Shown: positions 46,877 through 59,072 of the stretch, in pieces
How the letters are laid out: every line of letters begins with the position of its first letter
Numbering within the stretch: position 1 is the stretch's first letter
Assembly: GCA_029851415.1 (NCBI GenBank)
Contig: CM056742.1
Coordinates: 148,123,121 to 148,187,120, forward strand
Length of the DNA stretch: 64,000 bases
Direction of reading: 5' to 3'
From: Eretmocerus hayati
Taxonomy: Eukaryota > Arthropoda > Insecta > Hymenoptera > Aphelinidae
Program-made: the position numbers and the translations under genes
Notes under the pieces: model-generated
The model's input: the letters and a program-made list of their open reading frames with translations, nothing else
Told to the model about the DNA's origin: nothing
Database searches by the model: none

Positions 46877-48361
46877 TATTTCATTCAATTCTCTATCAGA
46901 AACGACTATTTTCGAACATCTAAATATGTCCTCTCCAGGTGAATCATTGTCCAATCTAGGGATGAAAATTAAGAATACAGAAGCTTAAATGACTAGGACT
47001 TATCAACGTAGGACTTATCAACGTGGTATTAAAGACACCCTCTGTGATGGAAGTTTCAAGAAAATCGTTCTTTGGAGCAATCTATGCACCAAACAAAGTC
47101 TTGAACCGATGAGTCACTTCTAATATTGAATTGTGGTTTACAATTGATAGTAGTCATTCTTTACTATTAGTTGAAAACGATTATCGGTTGAAAACATTAA
47201 TACATTTCTGTGACATCACATGGTTCGGACGCGATTTTCACACCATTATTGTTTGCATTGGCAGCATTGTAACGAGAAACTCTTCGTGAGTAACAAGAGA
47301 TTTGAATTTGAAGAACTTGATGATGAATATGGTTCGGGAGAAGAATAGACCTAGTTGTTTCCCCAATTTTATCAAATAAGTTATCCAAATATCAGCCAAC
47401 CGAGTAGAATATCAGTCCTCATGAGTAAATCCGATGGTTGGCTCCGGACGAGAATTGTGTAAAACAATCTCAAGATTTGGAAAAACTGCGCCAGTGTTTC
47501 GGAATTGGTCTTATCCATGACTATTATTTGGGAAAGTCTGAATAGTCTCATGAACTGGAGGAGTGCAGTTATATGATTTCGAGATGATTTTCCAAAGAGT
47601 TTCAAAATCATACAGCAATATTTTGAGAATTTGAAATCCACTTGTGCCGTTTTAATTTGGAGCACTTTATTCGTCAAGATTTGAGTGATGAACAACCCGT
47701 ATTGCATTGTATTGAAGACTTTGAGCTGAGTTTGTCATCTCATGATTAAGATTGGAAAGGCAGTTCAATCAATGATGAAACATCTTGTTCACTAATCGGC
47801 TTTGTCAGCGCCATAAGTAGGTATTAGTCAGAGCTTTTTGATATATCAGAAAAGTCAAACACTGAGAATTCGAACGCAATGGATTTGGATTCAAATCGAC
47901 ACAGAAAAGGTCGGAGTTCAACGTTTCTCGGACCACTCTCTAAAAAATGTAACCCGGCCAACTTCGTAGTCCGCGAAGTTTTGAATGCTCACTCTTTCCC
48001 AATGCCGCGCCGTATATGGCTATACATATAAAGGACTGAAGTTTACCAATTCCTGCATAAGAATTGAACTCGGAGAACGATTACCCAATGAACTCTCAGT
48101 CACATATTTCATCTTCACGCACGAGTTTTGACTTTTTGCGCACAGTTTCAACACGTTCGCTGCAAGGCCGATTTTTCACAATTTCACTTCGGCAATGAGT
48201 TCGACTCCCGAACTCTGGCAAATATGTTTGCATGGGAGCAAACTCTTTTTTGATGGCTCATTGTTTATGTCTCAAATAACGTAAATTACCTCGAAAGATC
48301 CTGATTGAGAATATTTTTCGACCTATTACGGGTCGGTAAAGATCGGAAATTAAAAGACTGC

Positions 48362-48381
48362 GGGACCCACCGGTGGGTCCC
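48362..48381. repeat. Perfect 20-bp palindrome
   Basis: GGGACCCACCGGTGGGTCCC is its own reverse complement. With 'caacacgttcgctgc' at about 48148 it recalls the small element at 28873-29008, so it may be the core of an older copy of that family. Confidence 0.85.
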
Positions 48382-49027
48382 ATTGCATCGAACGGCTTTC
48401 AGCAACTGCTTTCACGCACTGACAATCGTGTGTAAACAAGAGCAATGAGCACTCTGCATCTTTGCGCACCACACATCTGCAAATCAAGTAATGGACCTTT
48501 CTTCTTCCCAACTTCACGCACTAGAACATCAAAATAGTAGATTTTGCACCGAGAATATGAGGTTGAAAAATATAGAAATTAAACATTCTTCGAAATTCTA
48601 GTCCCACAATATTTTTATCTTATTTCACTCAAAAACATTGCAACGTATTTTAAGAGTTATAGATGTATAATACTTTTTGTGATTACAAAATTTGCGATAG
48701 TAAATGGGTTAATGCAAATATGAGTGCGATAGTTTTCATGGTCGTATGTACACAAACGAATATTCCTCGTACGAGATACAATGGGAAACAACTAAAACTT
48801 CTCTGGTGACAGCAGATTTACAATTTTTGAGGCAATTTTTGAGCAGATGTACAAATCCAGGCCTTGAGCGTGCTTCTACACACAGAAAAAAGGATTTCTC
48901 AGAATGGTTTCTTTTCTCAAAATTTCTCAAAATTGTTTTTTCTCAAAAAGAGAATTAAAAACAAGCAATTTTTCTCGTTATGAGAAATCGCCTCTTGAAA
49001 TGAGAGATGAATTCACAGAATGATAGT

Positions 49028-49100
49028 TGTATCCCTATACGAAGATCCATCACCCCAGGGCTATCCCTATAGAAGATCCATCACCCCAGGGCACACTATC
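49028..49100. repeat. Two-copy tandem duplication
   Basis: 'tatccctata' plus 'gaagatccatcaccccaggg' occurs twice in direct succession, with one extra base in the first copy. Confidence 0.9.
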
Positions 49101-49600
49101 AGTGAATAGTAGAATATATACAGCTATCAATAAGTTTTGACAAACCAGGCAATGAGGATTTGAGAAATATTTTTTGTAAATCATATTCGGGCATCTATTT
49201 TATATTCATCTCTGAAATCATTCTTATTAATAGTAGTGACTTGGAGCTCAAATCCCATCCATTTAATAAACTAAATTTCGAATAATTTGAACAATCCCCC
49301 AAAACACTCTTTCAGCTTGCAGTACAGAGTTACGCAACTCAAAATTTCCACAGTTCATTCTGATCAGATCAAAGAGTCAACGATCTGCTCGATTCGCTTG
49401 GATCAATGGACAACAATATCGTCAGCACGCAAGCTCTCATTTGCCATGAATGCGAGCGCATACATTACAGCAGGTGTATTTTACGCAAGGCGCGAAATAA
49501 AAGCACCTGCAGGTGGATTGCGGCGGCGCAGGCGCGAATCGCAGTCAAACATCCGTAAGGCAGGAGCACCATAGTTGCTTTGAAATGCTGCATGCAGGTG

Positions 49601-49699
49601 AATACTCGCGGGCGTTGAATTGATACAAGCAGCGGTTGTGGATCGAGGAGAATCGAGCGGTTCAGTCGGGAGCGGAACGCGCGCGCGTGTTGCCTCGCG
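49601..49699 (+). promoter_or_regulatory. GC-rich promoter or 5' leader of the signal-peptide gene
   Basis: A sharp local rise in GC and CpG content begins near 49500. TCAGTC at 49662-49667 matches the arthropod initiator and lies 36 bp before the chosen ATG at 49700. There is no clear TATA box. The start site is inferred. Confidence 0.4.
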
Positions 49700-49802
49700 A
49701 TGCTCCGGGCGCCCGGGGCTCGCCACCAGCTCGCCCTTCTCGACCTGCTACTTTTACTGCCTGTACCACGTCTCCTGCAGGCTGGCCTGCCACCTGGAGC
49801 AG
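49700..49802 (+). CDS. First coding exon: signal peptide of an unidentified secreted or membrane protein
   Basis: The ATG at 49700 opens MLRAPGARHQLALLDLLLLL followed by PVPRLLQAGLPPGA: a short basic start, a leucine-rich hydrophobic core and a plausible cleavage site near LQA, which is a classic signal peptide. The exon ends G|gtaaaa at 49802 in phase 1. The exon at 60630 starts in the matching phase and the join restores a Glu codon. Strong GC contrast with the surroundings supports a real exon. Confidence 0.6.
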
Positions 49803-51399
49803 GTAAAATTTTCACAATTTTACTCAATATGACTATACAAAATATTGCCCAATCGTAGAAAAGCTCTAATGGAGCTTTCAGTGCTTGAATTGTGTTTAAA
49901 GTGAACTACTGAGCTCGTTGCTGAGCTTGATTAGATCGAAGTGATGTGTGCTGGATTCAATGAAGTGTACGGTTGAGGTTGTACAGTGAAAAATATATAC
50001 ATTTGCAAAGGATTGATTCGAATGATTGAGTGAGCACTTTTGAGCCGTAGTAATAGGGGTCATCCCGCGAACGCACGTGTTTCTATTGTCACAGACCGCG
50101 CGTACCCTCATAACTTTTTGTGCCTTATCGTACTGTGCACTTTGTGCTATCTCACTGCTGTATATTTCATTCATACGAGAACGAATGACTTTGTGTTCAC
50201 CTGCAGAATTCGAGCTAATATATTCAGGCATCCGCTCCGATCTCGAATTGAGGATAATCCTCGTGAATCCGAGTAGAGCCCTTATAGTAGAATCCAATGG
50301 TGTTGTTGCGATGCGTCATACCCCTTCGTAGACCTGGCTCATTTTCATTTTCGATCGTACCGGCGTGGTCGTATAACATTGCAAAAGTGCTAGCAAGAGA
50401 GCTTACCCCATGAAATGACTGGATTTTGCATGCGTGATCGTCAAAGGGGTGCACAATTGATGGCAGGTTCCACGTTCCACGATAGTCAACACTTGAACAA
50501 CTCTTATTTTAAGGGTTTGTTGTTGTTTTGTCACTGAAGTGGGGTAGATACAACCATCTGGGTGTCTTAGACTTCATTTTATGATTATAGATTCATTGAA
50601 GAAAAGTTTAAACACGACTGTGTAATCGTTTTGGTACATCTTATAGTGAAGTTTTCTTTCTTATAGGGAAGTTTTCAGAAGAAGATCATGAATAACACGT
50701 ATATTTAACTTCCGTGTTAAAATATCATACTGTTACCTACTTCTCTATTTCCACACTATATGCATAAACCCTCACAATCGTGTTTGTGATCATTTGCATT
50801 AAAAAAAAAGGCTTTTCACTTCTGAACGATATTAAAACTACTTATAACGATCATGATTAATTAATCACTTCGGGTCAGAATTGGAACTCCGAATTTTCTA
50901 GCAGACGTGTGCCCGGTATTTGTGATTTACGTATTCGCGGTACTTTCCAAGAATCAATGAATCGCGATTATCATGTTATAACTGTATATCATGGACTCCG
51001 CCGAAAGTAGGATTTTTCGTGTTCCAAGTTCCCCCAAGTTACTACGACTTGGAATGGAATTCATAGCAGTTTTCTATGGTGTATTCTATAGTAGTATATA
51101 CATAGAATTATGTATATACTACTATCTACTTAATTCTAATTAATCTAATTAAGCAGTATATATATAGAATTATTGGTGTGCAACTATGTTGATAGTTTTT
51201 GAGACGATCCAATATTTTGTAGTGCTTGATAAAGGGTCAAGATGTCAATACCGTCCCCTGTACGCAATCCAACTTCGACTTTTGAATTCATTACGACGCC
51301 TATGCAAAGTCAAAAGCCCCCATGTGTAGCTAAGCAATTCAATTTGTGATACTTCAAGTAACATAATGCACAACTTAGCAAGTCGAAACTGAATCCTCA

Positions 51400-51700
51400 G
51401 CTCGAGCACGGCCATCCGACATTTTGAAGACGGGTTTGCACCAAAACTGCTCGCACAGCTCTTAGTAGCTCGGCAAAGTCCCCGATCGTACCAATGAGAT
51501 AGTCATCTAAAAATCCAAATACACCTTATCCATGCGCGACACTAGCCGAAATCTCGGATCTCCATCCAAGCGGCACAAAATTTTCGGTCAATGCCGTCCC
51601 CATGTTTTGCTGCTTCCTGGCGCGCTATATCGCTTCGTGAAACACATTTTCTCGTAATGTTTGGCTGCATTAGAGCGAATCTATGCGGGAAAGGGTTACG
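51400..51700 (-). pseudogene. Possible reverse-transcriptase scrap
   Basis: A minus-strand frame reads GFLDDYLIGTIGDFAELLRA then VRAVLVQTRLQNVGWP before a stop. The FLDD followed by a helix-like stretch resembles the catalytic region of a gypsy-type reverse transcriptase. Neighbouring frames are broken and there are no LTRs, so this is a weak call. Confidence 0.3.
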
Positions 51701-52012
51701 ATTAGTTGTCGAGCCGTGAGAATATTTTTCGAGGTGAAATGTCTATTCCGTCTCTGTCCATTCCGCCCCCCTAGGCAACCTCTTTAACTTGGCATATCTT
51801 CGTTTGACTACACTTTTGAGATACGTAGCTCTAGGTACTTCCTTTTCGTGACAATACAAGTGGAAATCAACTGCTACAAGCCAACGAAACTCGTCTGGGG
51901 CTGAAATAATTTTTTGACCCAAATCACTCCTCACGTGACGGTTTTGGCCCCAAAAAAACGTACTTTCGGTGGAATCACCCATGTAAGGTTAGTGTACGTA
52001 AGCCATTTTTTT

Positions 52013-52171
52013 AACAACTCTAGTTTATTTCACTACTCTGGTCTATCTCAATATTTTCCCACGGATACCTTAGCTCATTTTGAAGCCTGTTGCAAACCTC
52101 ACACAATGAGCAAAAGTACTGTTGGAAAATATTGAGATGGGACAGAATAGAGAAGTAAACTGGAGTTGTTC
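52013..52171. mobile_element. Small foldback MITE
   Basis: Arms 52013-52070 and 52121-52171 pair ('aacaactctagttta' with 'taaactggagttgtt', and 'atctcaatattttcc' with 'ggaaaatattgagat'). The loop contains 'ttagctcattttgaag', a motif common to other elements here. Confidence 0.75.
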
Positions 52172-52220
52172 AGAAAGTAGCCTCAAAGAAGCAAGTTGAC
52201 TTCACTTATCTTACTAACTT

Positions 52221-52434
52221 CACAAGCAGAGTCCAAAGGGTTTGGAAGCTACATCTGGCTGAAACTCTGGGAATCATCTCCTTTTAGCACCAGAAGATGA
52301 TACCTAAACCCGCAGATTCTAACGCTCAAGCGTTTCCGAGCTACAGACTGGGTATCATCTTTTAGTGCTAAAAGGAGATGATTCCCAGAGTTTCAGCCAG
52401 ATCCAGCTCCCAAACCCCTTGGACTCTCCTTGTC
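52221..52434. mobile_element. Palindromic MITE, older copy of the 61.3-kb family
   Basis: The arms share CTGAAACTCTGGGAAT and GATGATACC and end in 'tccttgtcag'. The family is the same as 61261-61593, but the arms have drifted and the central part is shorter. Confidence 0.8.
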
Positions 52435-52534
52435 AGTTGACGGGAGAATTTACTGAAACTTCCAGGCACTTTTCAGAATGTTGTCAGATTTTTTTTGACC
52501 AGTTGATTTCGAGTTATCGCAAAAATTGAAACTA

Positions 52535-53485
52535 AGGTCAGTGTACCCAACTTGCCCCCATTAAGCCATTTTCTTAATAACTTTGGCCCATCTCCATATT
52601 ATCCAACGTACCTTAGCTCATTTTGAAGCTTGTCTTAAGACCTTTGAAATAAATTGAGGTACATTTGAATTGAACCAACTGGAGTCAAACTGTTTTAATT
52701 CTCCCAAATTTTTGAGAGTTTACAAAAGTGTGTACCCAATTTGGCCCCATTAAGCCTTTTTCTTAATAACTTTGGTTTACTTCTACGATTTTCAACGTGC
52801 TTTAACTCATTTTGAAGCTTGTTTGAAGACCTATGGAATGCACTAAACTACGTCCAAATTGGATCAATTGGAGCCGAACTGTCTCAATTCTTCCGAAATA
52901 AATGATGGAAATCGGCGATAAAGTGTTTTTATCGCCGTGCACGCACATTTGAAGCTTTTCGGTGGTTCGAAACACTATTCCTGACCTATTTTGACGTGGT
53001 AAACACTTTCCGAGTGGTAAAAAAGCCATACTGCACGCGTTTCCGAGATAACCATATGGGGGCATGTTGGGTACACTCCAATGTCGTCCTTCTTGAATCT
53101 CAAATCATGTCCGTGTTTTGCACATAAAACAGCTCCATATCCAAATTTTGCCATTATGGAAAATGGATTTTGAAGGTCTTGAAACAAGGAATCGAATGCG
53201 CTAAGGTACGTTAAGATTGGTAGAACTCAAAGAATTTGGCACCGATTTTACTGAACGCAATTCTCTCGGTGCTTTCTTAGCTAAGCAATCACGAAAAATA
53301 GAAAAATCACTTTAGATTTTTTGGAGAACGCAGAAATGATTCGGGGTCGACACAAACTACTTACTTTCTCATATTTCAACATAACAAACGTAAAATAAAA
53401 TTGCCGGGAGGCCAAAGAGTTCCCATCCCCGAGATCGGCATATGGGGGCAAGTTGGGTACAGAGGCAAGTTGGGTACACTTACCT
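52535..53485. mobile_element. 0.95-kb TA element, copy 2
   Basis: The ends AGGTCAGTGTACCCAACTTG and CAAGTTGGGTACACTTACCT are flanked by TA on both sides (52533-52534, 53486-53487). At 951 bp it is close in length and sequence to copy 3. 'gtgtacccaa.ttg.cccc' also recurs internally near 52733. No transposase frame is visible. Confidence 0.92.
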
Positions 53486-53651
53486 TATATATAAAATTAT
53501 TGTCTGATATTATGTTGTCTTCAGATGACATGAGAAGCAGGGGTCGAACTCAACAAGATTAAACTCCATCTTACAATTTTCGGAAATAGTTCCAATTCCA
53601 ATTGGAGCGCTACCTAGATACTTCAATAGTTCTTGATAAATTTTCATGTGG

Positions 53652-55385
53652 GTAAAGTTTTGATCGATCACGGATCGAATTCTATTTTGCTCTATTTGAT
53701 CAGGAAACTTCTCAGGAACTCGATAGAATGTTCAAAATTTCACTCGGAGGTTGATTCGATACCTATGTAACGATTTTTGATATTGATATTGATATTTATT
53801 GCCAATTCAAAATGATTACATAGGTACATAAGCACATGTAACCTGCTATGGGAATAACCCGAGCGCAGGACTGGAAATATTAACAAGAATAAAAATATAA
53901 ATACTTAACATCTAGAAATGAAATCTAATAAAATACAGGAAAAGAGAAAAAGATTACAGTATATTTAGGTTCAGAGAAAAAACACGGAAGAATTGTATGA
54001 AAGAGATAAAAGAAATATTTGTACAATAACGTTTCATTTCTTCAGATTAGACGATTTATGCAATCACAAGGATTAGATTATAAAATTCATTCTATAGTGT
54101 TTTCCTCTATCAACCATGTCTTCAATTTTTTCTTGATAATATCTTTTCTTGATAATATCAATTTTTTGTACAAGATCAATTTTTTCCTCTGAAACTACCC
54201 GTTGGAAACCATTGAAAAGGCAAGAAATTTGAAGAAGAGGTCAAAAAGCACATCACAAAATTTTTTCCGACCAGATCGATTGCTGGGAAGACATATAAAT
54301 GGGGCTTAGACTGAGAGCCGGGCTAAAAGCGATATTCACATCTACGTCGTTCACTTGTATATCGATTCCTTGAAGGTTATGGTTTGGAATCCGGTAAATA
54401 CTTTTGGGATATATTCCTCGGTTGGAAAGACATGTCTGTGCGATTTTTCGACCGAATCGATAGCTGGGAACTCACATAAACGAGTCTATGAGAGAGCTGA
54501 ACCAGGATTAGTCCCTAATATTTTGCAGGTTATGGCTGAGAAACCATTAAGTACTCTTGGAATGAGTTGCTCAGATAGGGAGACATGCGTTAGATTTTTT
54601 TCCGACGAGATCGGTTACTGGGAAGACATAGAAATGGGGCTTCGACTGAGAGCGATGTTCACTTGTACATCGATTCATTGAAGGTTAATATGGGTCGGGA
54701 TGGTCGAGAACCGGGAAATACTCCTGGGATATATTCTTTGATTGGAGAGATATGCCCGTACTGTTATTCGACCGAATCGAACGCTGGGGACACACGAAAA
54801 CGAGTCTATGAGTGGGCTGAACGGGGATCAATCAGAGATATTTTGCAGGTTATGTCTGGGAAACGGGTGATAAATTTTTCATTTCAGAAGTATTTAACGG
54901 TTTCCCGCCCATAATCTGCAAAGTATCACAGATTAACCCCTGTTCGGCCCTCTCATCGACTCGTTTTTGTGTGTTCTCAGCGGTCGATTCGTTCGAAAAA
55001 CAGAACGGGCATATCTTCCCAATCGAAGAATATATCTCAGAGGTATTTACCGGTTTCCGACCCATAATCTCCAAAGAATCGATGTATAAGTGAATGTCGC
55101 TCTCAGCCCAAGCCCCATTTCTATGTCTTTTCAGCAATCGATCTGATCGGAAAAATTGTGTGATGTGTATTTTGACTTCTTCGTAAAATCTGTCGACTTT
55201 TCAACGATTTCCAGCCAGCAGTTTCAGAGGAAATAACTCGTTCCGTACAAAAATCGTTATTGAGGTATGAAATCGACCTCAGACTAAAATTTTGTGCGTC
55301 CCATCATGTTGCTGAGAACATTTCCGATAAAATAGAGCAAAAAAATAAGGATTCGCGATCGATTAAAACTTCACCGTTACGAGTT
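53652..55385. mobile_element. Large foldback element with internal duplicated units
   Basis: The outer arms begin 'gtaaagttttgatcgatc' (53652) and end 'gatcgattaaaacttcac' (55385) and pair inward past 'ttgctctatttgatc'. Inside, a unit of about 260 bp ('atcgattc.ttgaaggttat...cgggatatattc...cgagtctatgag') occurs twice directly (about 54350-54620 and 54660-54870) and once inverted (about 54890-55100). The left arm is split by a retroelement scrap (53780-54180). Confidence 0.75.
53780..54180 (-). mobile_element. Probable truncated LINE 3' end
   Basis: At its left edge 'ttgatattgatattgatatttatt' reads on the minus strand as an 'ataaatatcaatatcaatatcaa' tail, the short tandem tail used by some insect non-LTR retrotransposons. 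The segment interrupts the left arm of the foldback element, whose matching sequence resumes near 54180. No reverse-transcriptase domain is left, so the class is inferred from the tail. Confidence 0.4.
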
Positions 55386-57519
55386 GTTAGATAATCGTGG
55401 TGGAATAAGTAGTTTCTCTACTGATTTCTATGACAGCCAAGAAACTTGTTGACACATCGACAGACTTCTGACCAATGGAAAAGGCAACGTGAGTTTTAAA
55501 AAAACTGAAGGCTAGCTGGTATAGTTACACCTACGCTTCCATTCCAATGCAATTTACAGAGGTAAAGGGCAGAGTCAGCATTGAAACTATAAAGACCGTG
55601 TATGATAAAGATCATCGAAGTAAGTTTCAAGTGCCTGTGACAGTCTTCCACTGCAGGACAACTCGGTCTGAACCCAACAATTCCCCAATCACTTTCTTAC
55701 TCTTGAATAATTGGTCAAGGTAAAAAGTATAAAAGTTGATGAGCGATGAACATACCGGACTATTTTAACCAGAACACGCGCTTGTTAACTTAACGTGTTA
55801 TCATGTGAGAAAACTGTTGGACATCCATGAAAAAATGTGTTAGTGAGGTATAAGTCGGGTTAGGAAACTTTAATGAGTGCATGGATGCAACTGAATTCTT
55901 TAGCCTGTCAGATATGCATTCTATAAGCTTCATTTTGAGAGTTCTAAGTTTGAGTCAAGATTCATATTTGACCTCTTCTGGCTGTAGCCTACATAGGACG
56001 TGAGAGTTTGGAGGGAGAAATCAAGCCTTTCTCCGGATTTTACATGACTATTGTTGATGAAATGTCTCCGATAGAGATATCTTATGGATCTAGTTCGTCA
56101 TACTTTTTTAACAGTAAGCTAGATCACAAACTCAATGAACATGAAATGTTTCTGTCATTCTTCTTGGACTCCAGGGGTAGGATTTGAATATGTGGAATAT
56201 GTGGAATATATGGACTCCAGGGGTAAGAGTTTCCATTTGTGGAATATGTCGATGGAATGTCATGATAGCGGGAGAATCTGAGCTATCAAACGTTACTAGA
56301 TAAATTTACCATAGAAACTCACTTTTCTATTGATTTAACACTTGCATTGCGTGCTAAAAATAACTGAGGAACTGAAGTGATTCGCCTTTTATATATGTAC
56401 AGCAATGTCTTCATGTTACTTATCTTCACTCGCATCATATAGCAAAATAATAGGAAACTTCAAAGCTGTATGTATCGACGCAGGAAGTTCTACATACTAA
56501 TGATTCATTTCTGGGAAATTCATCATATGACAACAAAGTCCTAAGCAATTATAACATGCTCAAGTCATTTTTCAATAAAGATCAAAACATTCTTGGTTTG
56601 TCAAACAATATCGTTAGCTAACCATCTGCCTCATTATGAATTTTTCTTCTTGATTAGCGTGTATCCATTATCATGAAAGTACTTGCCACAAGAGCCTTTC
56701 GAATGAGTATTGAGGAATTAGACCAACTCCACGTGAATGACCCCCAAGAATTACAAAATTACGCGATCCAAGTGTAAGGGATTTGTTTGGCTGCTGAACT
56801 ACGCGTTTCAGGCTAGCTCTGTCTTTATTTCTTTCTCTGGTGTTTCCGCGACACTTCCGGAGCGGAAGCAACAAGCAGACCGTGCAATCGGGTCGGCCCT
56901 ACGATATATACGCTTTAGGTATAGAGAACTACAAAGTACGTTCAGCATAGAGTATCTCATTGTCGCACGAACCCACTCCGTTTGCACAGATTTGATCTAA
57001 TTTCCATCGACCTTGAACATTCTAGTTTAGATAATGAAAGTGATTTCTGAAGCCAATCCTGTTTTAAACACCTTTATGTATTTGGATAGTTAGCTTAAAT
57101 TCTCGCTTAATTTAGACGCTTGGACTGCTGCACATGAGTAGATCAGAAACTATTCTGATCATTTCGTGGGCAAGAGCGTCGATGTGTTACATGTGTAAAA
57201 AATATCTTAAAAATATCTTATATTCATATATGCGTAAGGTTTCATCTTGATCAAAACGGTCTTTGATTTCGTTTAGTTTGCAATCGTTTGTGTACGTCGA
57301 GATATCAAACACAGAATCTCAGCAAGAAACATTTGGACAAGATGGAACACAATACCCAGAATTTGACATACAGGAATTATTCATGGTCTCTTCCATCAGG
57401 GACGGATTAGTGTTGTGGAAAGTACTCAAGTGGCGTCAACTGGAGTCACTTGGCACAGCAGGTATAATTGTGGAACACTCGAGTTAAACTTTTTACATCT
57501 CCGCTACCTTAAAACCAGG

Positions 57520-58040
57520 TTATTCTCCGGTTCTTGTACCGCTTATGCTCATGTCCCATGTAAAACATACGATTCCATGGTCATCCACGATCATACGTAT
57601 AACCATTTCAAACAATTTTTTTTATTCCAGGAAGTTTCTATTATATTGATTGAACCTATTCTAACATCAATACGTCACGATACTGATCATTTATTACTGA
57701 AAAAAAATCTTCCCAGGAGTCGATCTCGAGTTTCAAAAAAGTGACTTTTTTTAGGAAAACTTTCTCTTTAGTGCTTCAAATGTTCAAAACCTGAGAATGA
57801 CTCTGAGGAAGATTTTTTTGAGCGATGTTTGATCAATGCTGTGAAGTATTGATGTTACGCCGGTTGTACATGAGAATATCACGTATTTTCGGGATAAAAA
57901 TGACAAACTTTCAAACCGATTTTATACCTGATCATATATGAATATGAAATCCACGGATTCCATGATCATGTATGTTCATGGAATCTTATGTTCTACATGG
58001 GATGTCGGGAATGTTTTACACCGGCGTGCAAGCCCCGACC
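57520..58040. mobile_element. Foldback element, ~200-bp diverged arms
   Basis: 'tcccatgtaaaacatacgat' near 57555 pairs with 'cttatgttctacatggga' near 57990. Farther in, 'aacatcaatacgtcac' and 'aaaaaaaatcttcc' pair with complements near 57805-57860. The ends carry 'ccggt' on the left and 'accgg' on the right. There is no coding frame. Confidence 0.65.
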
Positions 58041-58554
58041 AGGTGTGTGTTTGTTTATTACAAACTTTTCCGAAAAGATGATTTTGCAGCGAGAAAAACT
58101 CGGAGAAAAAGGTGCTCCTAACAATCAGTATGGTTCGAGCACTATCAGGCCGAATCCAGAGTAATGGCGCTAGATTTCACCGAACCATACCAATATCTTG
58201 ACGATTTCATCGTTACCTTGGTGTATTTTCACCCTCACTCAATTTTGTAGAGTAAAAACTGAAAAGTTGACAAGTTTGCTGCGGCGATTTTTCATTTTTC
58301 AGCCTTTAACAATCCGTATTGATTCGAGAATATCCCCAATAAGAAACTTTCAAGGTGATTTGATTTGATGAGGGTATGAACAACGAGCGAAGAAAGATTT
58401 TGTTTCCATACAGACAAATTTGCCAGAATACGAGAGTCCAGTTCATGACCGGAATAAAATCATGTAGAATTGGCCCCGCATTGAACGTGTTAATTGAAGA
58501 GTTACCTAATTAAAAAGTTAGCTGTTAACAAATCCATGTTTTCCTTGCAAATTG

Positions 58555-59072
58555 AGATAACTGTGGAACACTTGAATGGAAAAACACACGATTTTTCGAT
58601 GAATGGGATAACTTTGAAACACCTCAGAGGACCGAAAAGAATCAGGCTTTTTTGGATACAGGGCGGGGTAACTTTGGAACACTTGGTGATTGAGCTTCAG
58701 GAAGCGCACAACAAGGTTCAAAAGTCTTTTTCACGAGATCTGCCATGACTCATGAGAGCCTTAATGACATTAGAGGCTTGGTAAATTGGATTTTCGATGT
58801 TCATGGGAATAATTATTTTAGGGCCGTATAGCAGAACAATGTCGAAAGTTCTCACGTTTCACTCTTACCGTTACAACGTCTAACTTTGGAACACTACTTT
58901 GAACACTCATAGCTCCGACCAGGGACGTCCAAATAGACTCTATCGTCCGTCAATCAAAATCTGGAACTGTGAACTTTTGATTACCAGAGATACATTGCAC
59001 TATTGCTGTGAGACTTGAAAGTTACAGAGAATTTTCAATAAAAAAATATCAAAAGTGTTCCAAAGTTACCCC
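58555..59072. repeat. Cluster of TAACTTTGGAACAC repeats
   Basis: Close copies start near 58558, 58609, 58669 and 58880, and an inverted copy (GTGTTCCAAAGTTA) lies near 59054. A further partial copy is near 57466. Copies at one side with an opposite copy at the far end suggest subterminal repeats of a DNA transposon. Confidence 0.6.

Larger units (their letters stand above)
46877..49600. other. No supported gene
   Basis: AT-rich. It holds a 'aggacttatcaacgt' doublet near 46994-47020, the 20-bp palindrome at 48362, and a short tandem duplication at 49028-49100. Open frames are short and unsupported. Confidence 0.5.

Noticed and set aside
54355..55137. Repeated MYIDSLKV... peptides as a gene family
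   Set aside because: They arise from duplicated and inverted units of one foldback element, with frames broken by stops.
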